Of a stretch of 64,000 nucleotides of DNA, positions 28,084 through 37,450 are shown piece by piece. How positions within the stretch are numbered: position 1 is the first letter of the stretch; each line of letters begins with the position of its first letter. A program made the translations under genes and the position numbers. The stretch is from Chitinophaga sp. Cy-1792. GTDB lineage: Bacteria > Bacteroidota > Bacteroidia > Chitinophagales > Chitinophagaceae. The stretch is from NCBI RefSeq assembly GCF_011752935.1, contig NZ_VWWO01000001.1, positions 3,439,067 to 3,503,066 on the forward strand, given 5' to 3'. The notes under the pieces were generated by a model. That model was not told the origin of the DNA. It searched no databases and worked only from the letters and a program-made list of their open reading frames with translations.

Positions 28084-28193
28084 AAGATGTATATTTCATT
28101 GTTCACCGTTTATGAATTCTAATTTTGTTTTAACTTCATTCTAACTTGTAGCTAATAGCCTGTCGCCATCTTTGTTGTTGTAAATAAAGATCC

Positions 28194-29474
28194 ATGACGA
28201 ATAGACTAGCTTTACATGCTTTCCTAATGTTGCTAGGCGTCTTTTGCTGTAGCAGAATAAAGGCCCAGACAGCAGACACGCTCCGGCTTTCCCTATCTGA
28301 TGCAGAAAAGATGCTGCTTCAGAAAAATATCCCTCTCCTGGCCCAACGCTATAATATCGACTCTGCCAAAGCAGGGGTGATCACGGCAAGGCTATACGAC
28401 AATCCACAGGTTACCTTTGAAAATGTACTGTACAGCCATACTGAACAAAAATGGTTTGATTTCGGCTATGAAGGAGAAAACACCCTACAGGTAACACAGC
28501 TTTTTAAACTGGCCGGACAAAGAAACAAGGCAGTGAAGCTGGCGCAAAGCGGTGTAAAAATGAGCGAATACCAGTTTTTTGACCTGCTCCGTACACTGCG
28601 GTTCAGTCTCTGTGACAACTTCTACGACTTGTATTATAAACAAAAGTCGCTGGCTACCTACGGCAGCCAGATTTCCTTTTTACAGCAGGTAGTAAAAGTA
28701 TTCGAAGCGCAAAAAGCCATGGGCAATATTGCGCCTAAGGAAATCATCCGCCTCAAGTCATTATTATATGACCTGCAACATGATGAGCTGCAATTAAGGC
28801 AGGATGTACAGCAAACCCAGTCCGACCTCGCCCTGCTTATTCGTATTCCGGCTACCGCTGTTATCATTCCTGAACTGCCTGCTACCGACCATCTGCCGGC
28901 AGCATCCGGCTTCAGCTACGGCGCACTGCTGGATACCGCCATGCATAACAGGTACGATCTCAAAATCGCCCAGGAAAATGTCAACTATAATAACCTGAAC
29001 CTGCGCTTACAGAAATCTATGGCAGTGCCAGACATGCAACTGGGCTTTTCCTATGATAAGCAAGGCAACTTCGAAAGAAACTACAATGGGCTGAACATCA
29101 GCATGCCGCTGCCTTTCTTCAATCGTAACCAGGGAAATATCAAAGTGGCCAAAGCGACCCTCGAAAGCAGCAAACTGCAACTCGACGGACAGCAGGACCA
29201 GCTGGAACATGAAGTCATGAACAGCATGAAAGAAGCACTGGCAACAGAAAAGCTGCTGCAGGAATTTGATCCTGGCTTCGAAAACGACTATACAGCCATG
29301 ATGGCGGAGATAGAGAAGAACTACAAACTACATAACATCGGTTTGCTGGAGTTTATAGATCTCTATGATGCATATCGTAATAACGTCCTGAAAATGAATG
29401 AGCTGAAGTACGACCGGCTCAGTGCCCTCGAAAAGCTCAATTTCACCACCGGTTCGCTCATTTTCCATCCTTAA
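28194..29474 (+). CDS. TolC-family outer membrane efflux protein (CusC/CzcC-like)
   Basis: 426 residues with a signal peptide (ends CCSRIKAQ). It has the long amphipathic helices of outer membrane efflux factors and two similar halves, with typical stretches YDNPQVTFENVLY, FDFGYEGENTLQVTQLFKLAGQR and LNISMPLPFFNRNQGNIKVAKA. It would form the outer-membrane channel of the tripartite pump encoded next. The gap to the adaptor gene is 15 bases. Confidence 0.93.
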   Translation: MTNRLALHAFLMLLGVFCCSRIKAQTADTLRLSLSDAEKMLLQKNIPLLAQRYNIDSAKAGVITARLYDNPQVTFENVLYSHTEQKWFDFGYEGENTLQVTQLFKLAGQRNKAVKLAQSGVKMSEYQFFDLLRTLRFSLCDNFYDLYYKQKSLATYGSQISFLQQVVKVFEAQKAMGNIAPKEIIRLKSLLYDLQHDELQLRQDVQQTQSDLALLIRIPATAVIIPELPATDHLPAASGFSYGALLDTAMHNRYDLKIAQENVNYNNLNLRLQKSMAVPDMQLGFSYDKQGNFERNYNGLNISMPLPFFNRNQGNIKVAKATLESSKLQLDGQQDQLEHEVMNSMKEALATEKLLQEFDPGFENDYTAMMAEIEKNYKLHNIGLLEFIDLYDAYRNNVLKMNELKYDRLSALEKLNFTTGSLIFHP

Positions 29475-29489
29475 ACTTCCCAACAGACC

Positions 29490-30599
29490 ATGCAATATTC
29501 TTTTAAAAACTTTTTACCTGCAACTGTTTCTATTATAGCTATTTCTGGTTTTTTAAGCAGCTGCGGAAGCAAGCCTGCACCGGAACAGCAGCCTGTCTGG
29601 GCGCTAAACGATTCCATGATCCACACCCTGGTAATCGATACGGCCGCCACAGAATCGGTGGAAAATCAAATCTCACTGACTGGGAAGATCAGTGCCAACG
29701 AAGATAAGATGGCACGGATCTTCCCCATGGTGAGCGGTATCGTGAAAGATGTACGTGTACAGGCGGGCGACTATGTAAAAGCCGGTCAGACGCTGGCCAT
29801 CATCAAGAGCCCTGAAATGGCAGGTTTCACCGCCGATCAGACCATCAGCCAGAGCGATATGCAAACGGCTAAACGCAATATGGACGTAGCAGAGTCCTTC
29901 TATAAAAGCGGCCTGAACTCCCAGAAAGAATACGAAGAAGCAAAAAGCGAATATAACAAGGCAGTAGCTTCCTATAATAAATCCAAAGCCATCGCAGATA
30001 TCAACGGCGGCGCCCATCAGAGCAGCTATGCCGTGAAAGCACCGGTGCCAGGCTTTATTATCAGCAAGAAAGGAGCAGAAAACATGCAGTGGCGCCAGGA
30101 TAACAACGATCCTATCTTCGTAGTGGCCGACCTCAACGATGTATGGGCCATGATCAACGTATTCGAATCCGATATCGCCAGTATTCATGTGGGTGATAAG
30201 GTGGAGATGACCACCCTCTCTTATCCCGACAAAGTTTTTACAGGAAAAATCGATAAGATCTACAATGTACTCGATCCAGATAATAAGGTAATGAAAGCAA
30301 GGGTAGTCATCAACAACCCTGGCTATATCCTCAAACCGGAGATGTTTGTCAGAATTAAAGCCCAGCGCCATTCCGACACCAACCTGGTCAGCATTCCTTC
30401 CCGCGGGATCATTTTTGATAAAGACAAATATTTTGTGCTGGTATTGACCGACAAAAAACCTGGTGTAGCCATCAGGGAAGTAAAGGTAAGCCGTACCGTT
30501 GAAGGCAGGGCCTTCATTGCTTCCGGGCTGAATCCTGGCGATAAGGTGATTGCCTCCCGCCAGGTATTCATCTATGAAACACTGCAGGACCAGCAGTAA
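29490..30599 (+). CDS. RND efflux periplasmic adaptor (CusB/CzcB-like) lipoprotein
   Basis: 369 residues. The lipobox FLSSC places Cys25 as the lipidation site. The lipoyl/hairpin part shows GIVKDVRVQAGDYVKAGQTLA, then a helical hairpin (KRNMDVAESFYKSGLNSQKEYEEA) and the second lipoyl half with VKAPVPGFIISKKG, followed by the barrel (VWAMINVFESDIASIHVGDKV) and membrane-proximal domains. It links the inner-membrane pump to the TolC channel. The pump gene starts 27 bases downstream. Confidence 0.94.
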   Translation: MQYSFKNFLPATVSIIAISGFLSSCGSKPAPEQQPVWALNDSMIHTLVIDTAATESVENQISLTGKISANEDKMARIFPMVSGIVKDVRVQAGDYVKAGQTLAIIKSPEMAGFTADQTISQSDMQTAKRNMDVAESFYKSGLNSQKEYEEAKSEYNKAVASYNKSKAIADINGGAHQSSYAVKAPVPGFIISKKGAENMQWRQDNNDPIFVVADLNDVWAMINVFESDIASIHVGDKVEMTTLSYPDKVFTGKIDKIYNVLDPDNKVMKARVVINNPGYILKPEMFVRIKAQRHSDTNLVSIPSRGIIFDKDKYFVLVLTDKKPGVAIREVKVSRTVEGRAFIASGLNPGDKVIASRQVFIYETLQDQQ

Positions 30600-30626
30600 T
30601 ATGTCAACCGCTCAAAAAAATTGTAC

Positions 30627-33600
30627 ATGAATAAGTTTCTGAAGAAAGTACTCGCTTTCTCTCTTGTCAATAAATACTTTATATTCTTTGCGGCGGGCGT
30701 CATGGCCATCGCAGGATACCTCAGCTTTCAGAAGATAGGAGTAGATGCATTCCCGGATGTTACCAATACCTCGGTAACCATCATTACCCAATGGCAGGGG
30801 CGTAGCGCGGAAGAAGTAGAGAAATTCGTTACCCGGCCTATCGAAATTGCCATGAACCGCGCACAGAAAAAGACGCATATCCGCTCTTCTTCTCTGTTCG
30901 GGCTCTCTGTTGTAAAAATTATCTTTGATGATGATGTAGACGATACTTTCGCCCGTCAGCAGATCAATAACAACATCACTTCCGCTAACCTGCCCGAAGG
31001 TGCCGATCCTGAAATCGAGCCGCCATACGGGCCTACAGGGGAGATCTTCCGTTATACGCTGGAAAGCAGCAAACGGCCTGTCTCTGAACTGAAAACCCTG
31101 CAGGACTGGACCGTAGAACGTAATCTCCTCTCTGTTTCCGGCGTGGCAGATATCGTTAGCTTCGGTGGTGAAGTGAAAATTTACCAGGTAACTATCAATC
31201 CTGATAAAGCCGTGCAGTATGATATTACCGCACAGGAAATGTTTGCCGCATTACAGAAAAGTAATATCAACGTAGGTGGCGATGTGATCGTGAAAAATGC
31301 ACAGGCATATGTGGTGCGTGGTATCGGTATTCTCAATAATGAAGATGAAATCAGGAATATAATCGTCGACCATATCAATGGAACTCCCATTCTGGTAAAG
31401 GATGTGGCAGATGTAAGCATCGCTGCGCTGCCACGTCTGGGCCAGGTAGGCCGCGACAGGGATCATGATGTGGTAGAAGGCATTGTGGTAATGCGTAAGG
31501 GAGAAAATCCTGCCAACGTTATCAAAGAGCTGAAAGTAAAGATCGATGAACTGAATACCAAGATCCTGCCGGAAGATGTAAAAATCAAAACCTTCTATAA
31601 CAGGGAAGATTTGATCGAATTCTCCACCCATACGGTGTTACACAACATGTTGGAGGGCATCATCTTCGTAACGGTGATTGTATTTCTGTTCATGGCTGAC
31701 TGGCGTACGACGGTAATCGTATCTGTGGTGATTCCGCTGGCATTGCTGTTTGCGTTTATCTGTCTGCGTATGAAAGGCATGAGCGCCAACTTACTCTCGA
31801 TGGGGGCGATAGACTTTGGTATTATCATTGACGGCGCCGTGGTGATGATGGAAGGTATATTTGTTATGCTCGACCACAGGGCCCATAAGGTAGGCATGGA
31901 ACGGTTCAATAAACTCAGTAAAATGGGTATGATCCGTAAGGCTTGTATGGAAAACGGTAAAGGTATCCTGTTTGCAAAACTGATCATCATTACCGGTTTG
32001 CTCCCGATCTTCACTTTTGAGAAAGTAGAAGGTAAGATGTTCTCTCCGCTGGCATGGACCTTAGGCTTTGCCCTCTTAGGTGCGCTGATACTCACGTTCA
32101 CGCTGGTGCCTGCACTGGCAAGTGTGCTGCTGCGTAAAAACGTAAAAGAGAAAAATAATTTCTTCCTGTCGTTTGTACACCGTAATACCATTGGCTTATT
32201 CAATACCTTCTTCAAACGCAGACACGTGGTATTTCCGGCTGCATTGGTGATATTGATATCCGGGCTCTATTGTTTCCGTTTCCTGGGAACAGAGTTCCTG
32301 CCGCAGCTCAATGAAGGCGCCATTTATATCCGCGCTACCGGTCCGCTCAGTACTTCGCTGGATGAATCTGTGAAACTGGCCAATGAAATGCGCCGTAAAA
32401 TCCTGCAGTTCCCTGAAGTAAAACAGGTGATGTCGCAAACCGGCCGTCCGAATGATGGTACCGATGCTACCGGCTTCTATAATATAGAATTCCACGTAGA
32501 CATCTACCCGCAGAAAGAGTGGGCCAGCCATCTCAGCAAGGAACAGCTCATCGAGAAGATGCAGCAGCGGTTGGGCATCTTCCCGGGTATCACGCTCAAC
32601 TTCTCCCAGCCGATCATGGATAACGTGGAAGAAGCGGTGTCCGGTGTAAAAGGCTCGCTGGTAGTGAAGTTGTTTGGAGATGATTTTAAAATAGTAGAAG
32701 ATAAAGAAGAACAGATTGAAAGAATCCTCAAAACGGTACATGGTATTGAAGATCTGGGTATCCTCCGGAACCTTGGTCAGCCGGAGCTGAGAATTAATCT
32801 GAACCAGCAGAAGATGGCCCTGTATGGTGTTACCACAGAAGATGCCAACTCGGTTATTGAAATGGCTATTGGTGGTAAAGCCGCTACCCGCATCTACGAA
32901 GGGGAAAAATATTTCGATCTGCGTATCCGTTATCCGGAAAGCTTCCGTGAAGATGAAACCGCAATCGGTAACCTCACCGTACCTACGCTGCGCGGTAATA
33001 AAATACCACTGAAAGAAATTGCCGACATCCAGCATATTGTAGGACCAAGCATGATTTACAGGGATAAGCATATGCGTTATGGCGCCATCAAGTTCTCTGT
33101 GCGTGACAGGGACCTTGGAAGTACCATCGCAGAAGCACAGCAGAAAGTAGCTGCGCAGATCTCGCTGCCTAAAGGCTATACGCTGGAATGGGCGGGCGAC
33201 TTCGAAAACCAGGAACGTGCTACCAAACGGTTAAGCCAGGTGGTGCCTATCAGCTTATTGCTGATCTTCCTGATCCTGTTCATACTTTTCGGAAAGGTAA
33301 AAGACTCGCTGCTGGTATTGGGGAACGTACCATTCGCGATCATCGGTGGTATCTTCTCGCTGTGGATGACAGGTACCAACTTCAGTATCTCCGCAGGTAT
33401 CGGCTTCATTGCCTTATTTGGTATATGTGTGCAGAACGGGGTGATATTGCTGTCTAAATTCAAGACCAATATCCGGACTTTATCCGACCCTACAGATCAG
33501 GGCCTGGCACTGGCGATACATGAAGGGGTGGAAGCCCGTATCCGTCCGGTGGTCATGACAGCCATGATGGCGGCAATTGGCTTGCTGCCGGCAGCTACCA

Positions 33601-33743
33601 GCATGGGAATAGGAAGTGAAACCGCGAGGCCGCTGGCCCGCGTGGTAATCGGTGGTCTGATCACAGATACCTTCTTCAACCTGTTCATCTTCCCGATCAT
33701 TTTCTATTGGTCATATAGAAGAATGGTTACAAAGAAAGCATAA
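30627..33743 (+). CDS. czcA: Heavy-metal RND efflux pump, CzcA-type
   Basis: 1038 residues from the ATG at 30627; an in-frame TTG two codons earlier is less likely. Twelve-TM RND layout with two large periplasmic loops. In TM4 the sequence DFGIIIDGAVVMMEG (from residue 396) keeps Asp396, Asp402 and Glu409, which is the HME1 (Zn/Co/Cd/Ni, CzcA) signature and not the copper/silver CusA type. Function: proton-driven export of divalent metal ions from periplasm or cytoplasm through the adaptor and TolC partner encoded upstream. The metal is inferred from the motif only. Confidence 0.92.
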   Translation: MNKFLKKVLAFSLVNKYFIFFAAGVMAIAGYLSFQKIGVDAFPDVTNTSVTIITQWQGRSAEEVEKFVTRPIEIAMNRAQKKTHIRSSSLFGLSVVKIIFDDDVDDTFARQQINNNITSANLPEGADPEIEPPYGPTGEIFRYTLESSKRPVSELKTLQDWTVERNLLSVSGVADIVSFGGEVKIYQVTINPDKAVQYDITAQEMFAALQKSNINVGGDVIVKNAQAYVVRGIGILNNEDEIRNIIVDHINGTPILVKDVADVSIAALPRLGQVGRDRDHDVVEGIVVMRKGENPANVIKELKVKIDELNTKILPEDVKIKTFYNREDLIEFSTHTVLHNMLEGIIFVTVIVFLFMADWRTTVIVSVVIPLALLFAFICLRMKGMSANLLSMGAIDFGIIIDGAVVMMEGIFVMLDHRAHKVGMERFNKLSKMGMIRKACMENGKGILFAKLIIITGLLPIFTFEKVEGKMFSPLAWTLGFALLGALILTFTLVPALASVLLRKNVKEKNNFFLSFVHRNTIGLFNTFFKRRHVVFPAALVILISGLYCFRFLGTEFLPQLNEGAIYIRATGPLSTSLDESVKLANEMRRKILQFPEVKQVMSQTGRPNDGTDATGFYNIEFHVDIYPQKEWASHLSKEQLIEKMQQRLGIFPGITLNFSQPIMDNVEEAVSGVKGSLVVKLFGDDFKIVEDKEEQIERILKTVHGIEDLGILRNLGQPELRINLNQQKMALYGVTTEDANSVIEMAIGGKAATRIYEGEKYFDLRIRYPESFREDETAIGNLTVPTLRGNKIPLKEIADIQHIVGPSMIYRDKHMRYGAIKFSVRDRDLGSTIAEAQQKVAAQISLPKGYTLEWAGDFENQERATKRLSQVVPISLLLIFLILFILFGKVKDSLLVLGNVPFAIIGGIFSLWMTGTNFSISAGIGFIALFGICVQNGVILLSKFKTNIRTLSDPTDQGLALAIHEGVEARIRPVVMTAMMAAIGLLPAATSMGIGSETARPLARVVIGGLITDTFFNLFIFPIIFYWSYRRMVTKKA

Positions 33744-33762
33744 TTGTTAGTGTTAAATAGAT

Positions 33763-33820
33763 AGAAGGGGTTGCCTGGTAAAACCAGACAGCCCCTTCTC
33801 CTTTTAAGAGAAGGGGCTGT
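33763..33820. terminator. Nested double hairpin between convergent units
   Basis: Three complementary segments occur: AGAAGGGGTTGCCTGG, then CCAGACAGCCCCTTCT, then GAGAAGGGGCTG. The middle one can pair with either neighbour, giving two alternative hairpins. It follows the pump gene by 19 bases and lies before the convergent AI-2E gene; the T-tract is weak on both sides. Confidence 0.6.
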
Positions 33821-33852
33821 TGTCTTATTTGTATCTACCTGAAAAAATAAAA

Positions 33853-34947
33853 TTATTTTTCTGTTGGCTGGTCGGGGGCAGCTTTTACTACTTTCACTTT
33901 CTTCTCATCAGTACCCAGTAAAATGGCCCATGGATGAAGCGCGTCAATACTCTCACAGATAATTTTAATCATAGCGATTACCGGAATGGCAAGGAACATT
34001 CCGGGTACGCCCCATAACATATTTCCCAGCAACACGCCCATAATCGTTACGAGTGCATTGATTTTTACTTTAGAACCTACGATGCTCGGGAAGAGGATGT
34101 TACTGTCTACCAGGTGTACAAGGAATAAACCGATAGCTACCTGCAGGGCAGATATAGGCGTGGAGGTAGCCAGTGTAACGACGGTACAGAGCAGCAGGGC
34201 CATAAATATCCCGAAATAGGGGATCAGGTTGAAAATGGCCGCCATCATACCTAACAGTAACGCATACTTTACACCCAGGATGGCAAACATGCTGCAATTG
34301 ACGATGGCTACTACCACCATTTCAATCATCAGGCCACCTACATAGCTTTTGATGATCAGTCGGGTACGGTTTACGACGTCCATCAGGGTTTCCTTGTGTT
34401 TTTCCTCAAACAGTGAAACGAGGAACCTTACCAGCAGCCGGCGATATACCAACATGAAGAAGGTATATAGCATCACGAAGACAATGAATATGAATAGGGA
34501 AGATACCGACAGCAGGGTAGTGCTGATAAAACTGGTAGCGGTACCCAGCGTGCTTACTGCCAGCTTTTCCAGGTACGACATCTGCGTGGTGCTGTTGATA
34601 TGGAATTCATTATTAATCCACTTTTGCAGAGAGTCGATGGTGGTCATCAGTTTGGATTCCAGTGTAGGAAGATCAGTTATGAAAGACTGCATTTGTCTTG
34701 TCAGTAACGTTATTATAGATGCCAGTATGATGATGAACAATAACAGGGAGATAAGTGCGGCCAGGCCTCTGGGGAAGCGCAGGCGTTCCAGGAATACTGC
34801 TACCGGTAGCAGCATAATGGAAATCAGAAAGGCAAACAATAATGGGATAATGATTTCACTTCCACCTCTGGCAATGGTTACGATCAGGAAAAATGATAGT
34901 AACGTTAAAGCCAGTTTGGCATAAAAGGGTAATTTTAATTCATTCAT
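33853..34947 (-). CDS. AI-2E family (PerM/YdiK-like) membrane transporter
   Basis: 364 residues with about eight hydrophobic segments in the AI-2E family arrangement: three near the N-terminus (ends IIIPLLFAFLISIMLLPVA), a soluble helical part around residues 75-150, and the conserved C-terminal run GMMAAIFNLIPYFGIFMALL and VGSKVKINALVTIMGVLLG ending WGVPGMFLAIPVIAMIKI. Family members export signal molecules or ions such as sodium; the substrate here is unknown. It is a single gene, divergent from the GH20-like gene. Confidence 0.92.
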   Translation of the reverse strand: MNELKLPFYAKLALTLLSFFLIVTIARGGSEIIIPLLFAFLISIMLLPVAVFLERLRFPRGLAALISLLLFIIILASIITLLTRQMQSFITDLPTLESKLMTTIDSLQKWINNEFHINSTTQMSYLEKLAVSTLGTATSFISTTLLSVSSLFIFIVFVMLYTFFMLVYRRLLVRFLVSLFEEKHKETLMDVVNRTRLIIKSYVGGLMIEMVVVAIVNCSMFAILGVKYALLLGMMAAIFNLIPYFGIFMALLLCTVVTLATSTPISALQVAIGLFLVHLVDSNILFPSIVGSKVKINALVTIMGVLLGNMLWGVPGMFLAIPVIAMIKIICESIDALHPWAILLGTDEKKVKVVKAAPDQPTEK

Positions 34948-35079
34948 GCAGAATAGTATTTATTCAAATTTATTAAAAATCAATTTCTTTTGCATTAAGA
35001 TTTATGTAATTCCGCGAACGGTAACAGATCCTTCCCCTTGTTTTATATTTTGTACCTATCTGAATAAAACCCTTTAGAA

Positions 35080-36189
35080 ATGAAAAAGTTAATGACCCTG
35101 TTGCTCTTGTTTGCTTGTCTGGCAGGCATGGCACAAGTTAAAAAATCCCCGACAGATACCTTACCTGTAAGAGGCTTTTGTATTGGCGCTCCTGCTACGG
35201 ACCGGCTGGATGCCTTCATAAAATTTATCGGCGAAGAGCTGGCGCCACGCAATATCAATACCCTGATATTGCGTATAGACTATAATTACCAGTTTAAGTC
35301 ACATCCGGAGCTGGCAGATAACAATGCACTTTCGCAGGCGCAGGTAAAGCAGCTGGTAGCTATTTGCAAAAAGCACCAGATCCGGCTGATTCCGCAGATC
35401 AATCTGCTGGGGCATCAGTCGTGGGCTGGCCATATCGGTAACCTGCTCCGTGTTTACCCGGAATTTGATGAAACACCGTGGGTAAAGATGCCGGCAGATT
35501 ACAAGTGGCCAAATCCTGATGGACTTTATTGCAAGAGTTATTGTCCATTGCATCCGGGGGTACATAAAATAGTTTTTGACCTGGTAGATGAGATCTGTGA
35601 CGCCTTTGAAACCGATGCCTTTCATGCGGGGATGGATGAGGTATTTTATATAGGAGAAGCGCAATGTCCGCGTTGTGGAGGCCGTGATAAGGCGGAATTA
35701 TACGCCGGTGAAGTATGGACCCTTCGCAACCATCTTGCTGCTAAGGGGCGTCAGTTATGGATCTGGGGCGACAGGTTAATTGATGGTAAGGAAACCGGTC
35801 TTGGTGCCTGGGAGGCCAGTATGAATAATACATCCAGGGCGGTGGACCTGGTACCAAAAGATATTATGGTTTGTGACTGGCATTATGAGCGCCCGGATAA
35901 AACGCCGGTATATTTTGCGATGAAGGGAATACATGTAATTACGTGTCCGTGGCGTATGCCGGACAATGCATTAATTCAATTGCAGGATATGTATGATTTC
36001 CGTAAGAGTGCTACTAAAGAGATGAAGCCTCGTTTTGAGGGGATGATGCAAACGGTTTGGTCGGATGCGGGATCTTTCCTGGACGAATTTTACGGAATTG
36101 CCAGGAAAGACAATAACGGTGCCGCCGCTACGAAGCCGCCGACCAATAATACCGCGTCGAATTGTTTCCGGGCAGTATTTCCTAAATGA
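35080..36189 (+). CDS. Secreted GH20-like glycoside hydrolase
   Basis: 369 residues with a signal peptide (MKKLMTLLLLFACLAGMAQ). The body is one TIM-barrel: NTLILRIDYNY, then IRLIPQINLLGHQSW and FHAGMDEVFYIG, where Asp186-Glu187 matches the catalytic Asp-Glu pair of GH20 beta-N-acetylhexosaminidases. The N-terminal GH20b domain is absent and the barrel is short; a four-cysteine stretch (CPRCGG region) is unusual. Likely role: release of terminal hexosamine from glycans in the periplasm. It abuts the convergent AraC gene with no spacer: the shared TGATCA gives both stop codons. Confidence 0.75.
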   Translation: MKKLMTLLLLFACLAGMAQVKKSPTDTLPVRGFCIGAPATDRLDAFIKFIGEELAPRNINTLILRIDYNYQFKSHPELADNNALSQAQVKQLVAICKKHQIRLIPQINLLGHQSWAGHIGNLLRVYPEFDETPWVKMPADYKWPNPDGLYCKSYCPLHPGVHKIVFDLVDEICDAFETDAFHAGMDEVFYIGEAQCPRCGGRDKAELYAGEVWTLRNHLAAKGRQLWIWGDRLIDGKETGLGAWEASMNNTSRAVDLVPKDIMVCDWHYERPDKTPVYFAMKGIHVITCPWRMPDNALIQLQDMYDFRKSATKEMKPRFEGMMQTVWSDAGSFLDEFYGIARKDNNGAAATKPPTNNTASNCFRAVFPK

Positions 36190-37116
36190 TCAGTAATGTT
36201 TTCGTAGCAGTGGGATGTAGATCTCACAATAGTTTGTCGTGGAGAGGGATATAAAGAAGTGATTGCCACTCATTTTGAATATCCCTTCCATGCAACACCT
36301 GGTAATAAATTCATACATCGGTAATCCTGCAGTGGCGAAATCCATGGGTACCGGCAGTTTCAGGTAAGCACCACCGGGGATACGTTTGTAAAGGAAACCG
36401 GGGAAGGTGGTGTTTAGCTGTGTATGTGCCTTTAATGCGCTTGCAGGGATGGCCAGGCCGGCATACATGGATAGTTTTTCGTAGTCAGTGACCGGAATGG
36501 AATCCAGGGTGCCTGTGATGATGCGGCTGTCCTGGAGGTCGTAGAGGGTACGTGTTTTTTGAAAGATACTTACAAAGTGGGTCATTCTGGCCACCATGGC
36601 CCCGATGGGATCTGAGCCCCGTGAAATCAGGGAATAGTAGAGAATTGTTTCCGGCAGTACGATTTTCTCACATCTGTCGTAGGTGAAGAAGTTGGAGAGG
36701 GGCGTGTTGCCGGTGACGTGGGTAATTGTTTCAGTAATGTCCAGGGTTCTCTTTTCGTTGGGGAGAACGGCAATTTTTTTGAATTGCATGGGGGAAACTG
36801 AAAAGTGTTGTTTGAAGGCTTTGCTGAGGGCGGCGATGGTGGCGTAACCGCACATTTCTGCGATTTCGCTGATGTTGTAGCCGCTGTGTCTTAGCAATCC
36901 TGCTGCCAGTTCGAGGCGATGTCTTTTTACGTAGTGCCAGAAGGGTTCGCCCATGACGGCTACGAAATTGTGATAGAAATACGAATAGGAAATACCCAGG
37001 CGTTCGGATACATCTTTGATGCCGAATGGTTCACCCACGTTGTCGTCGGCAAAGCACATACCCTGTAATGCCAGGTTTTCCAGCTGTTCTCTGTTGAGAC
37101 TGGAGGATTTAGACAT
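36190..37116 (-). CDS. AraC-family regulator with C-terminal GyrI-like ligand domain
   Basis: 308 residues. The DNA-binding part is N-terminal: GIKDVSERLGISYSYFYHNF and LLRHSGYNISEIAEMCGYAT with SKAFKQHFSVSPMQFKK (residues ~30-115). Residues ~150-308 resemble the GyrI/effector-binding domain (TRTLYDLQDSRIITGTLDS, YAGLAIPASA, PGGAYLKLPVPMDF, YEFITRCC). This Rob/SoxS-like order suggests a small-molecule-responsive regulator. Target genes are unknown; its promoter region carries a 13-bp direct repeat. Confidence 0.85.
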   Translation of the reverse strand: MSKSSSLNREQLENLALQGMCFADDNVGEPFGIKDVSERLGISYSYFYHNFVAVMGEPFWHYVKRHRLELAAGLLRHSGYNISEIAEMCGYATIAALSKAFKQHFSVSPMQFKKIAVLPNEKRTLDITETITHVTGNTPLSNFFTYDRCEKIVLPETILYYSLISRGSDPIGAMVARMTHFVSIFQKTRTLYDLQDSRIITGTLDSIPVTDYEKLSMYAGLAIPASALKAHTQLNTTFPGFLYKRIPGGAYLKLPVPMDFATAGLPMYEFITRCCMEGIFKMSGNHFFISLSTTNYCEIYIPLLRKHY

Positions 37117-37450
37117 AATAACCTATTTAGGTTGTTTCATGGGATTTAGTGAAGCTCAATTTTGGTCCTACGGCTTACATTCTTACAATATAAATAAAAT
37201 ATTTTTTTCAATAATTATAATTTTAATATTCTTACGATCGATTTGATAACCAATATATTATAATAATCTGGGGAGATAGAATTTGATTTTCGGGAGATAA
37301 AAATGGCGGGAAAATCAAAAAAAGCTAAAATGGACAAATCAGAATGAGAATGATGTGATAATTTTAATCAACAGCCACCCTGCGTGTAATTGGTCCTACG
37401 GCGGGCGTTGAAAAACGGATTTTAACCTGTTATAGATTGTCGTTCGTCAT
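37117..37450. promoter_or_regulatory. AT-rich divergent spacer with a 13-bp direct repeat
   Basis: No gene is visible. TTGGTCCTACGGC occurs twice, at 37162-37174 and 37390-37402, and a third imperfect version (ATGGTCCTATCGGC) at 37538 coincides with the possible start of the next gene. The copies may be binding sites for the AraC-type regulator. The rest is A/T runs. Confidence 0.4.
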
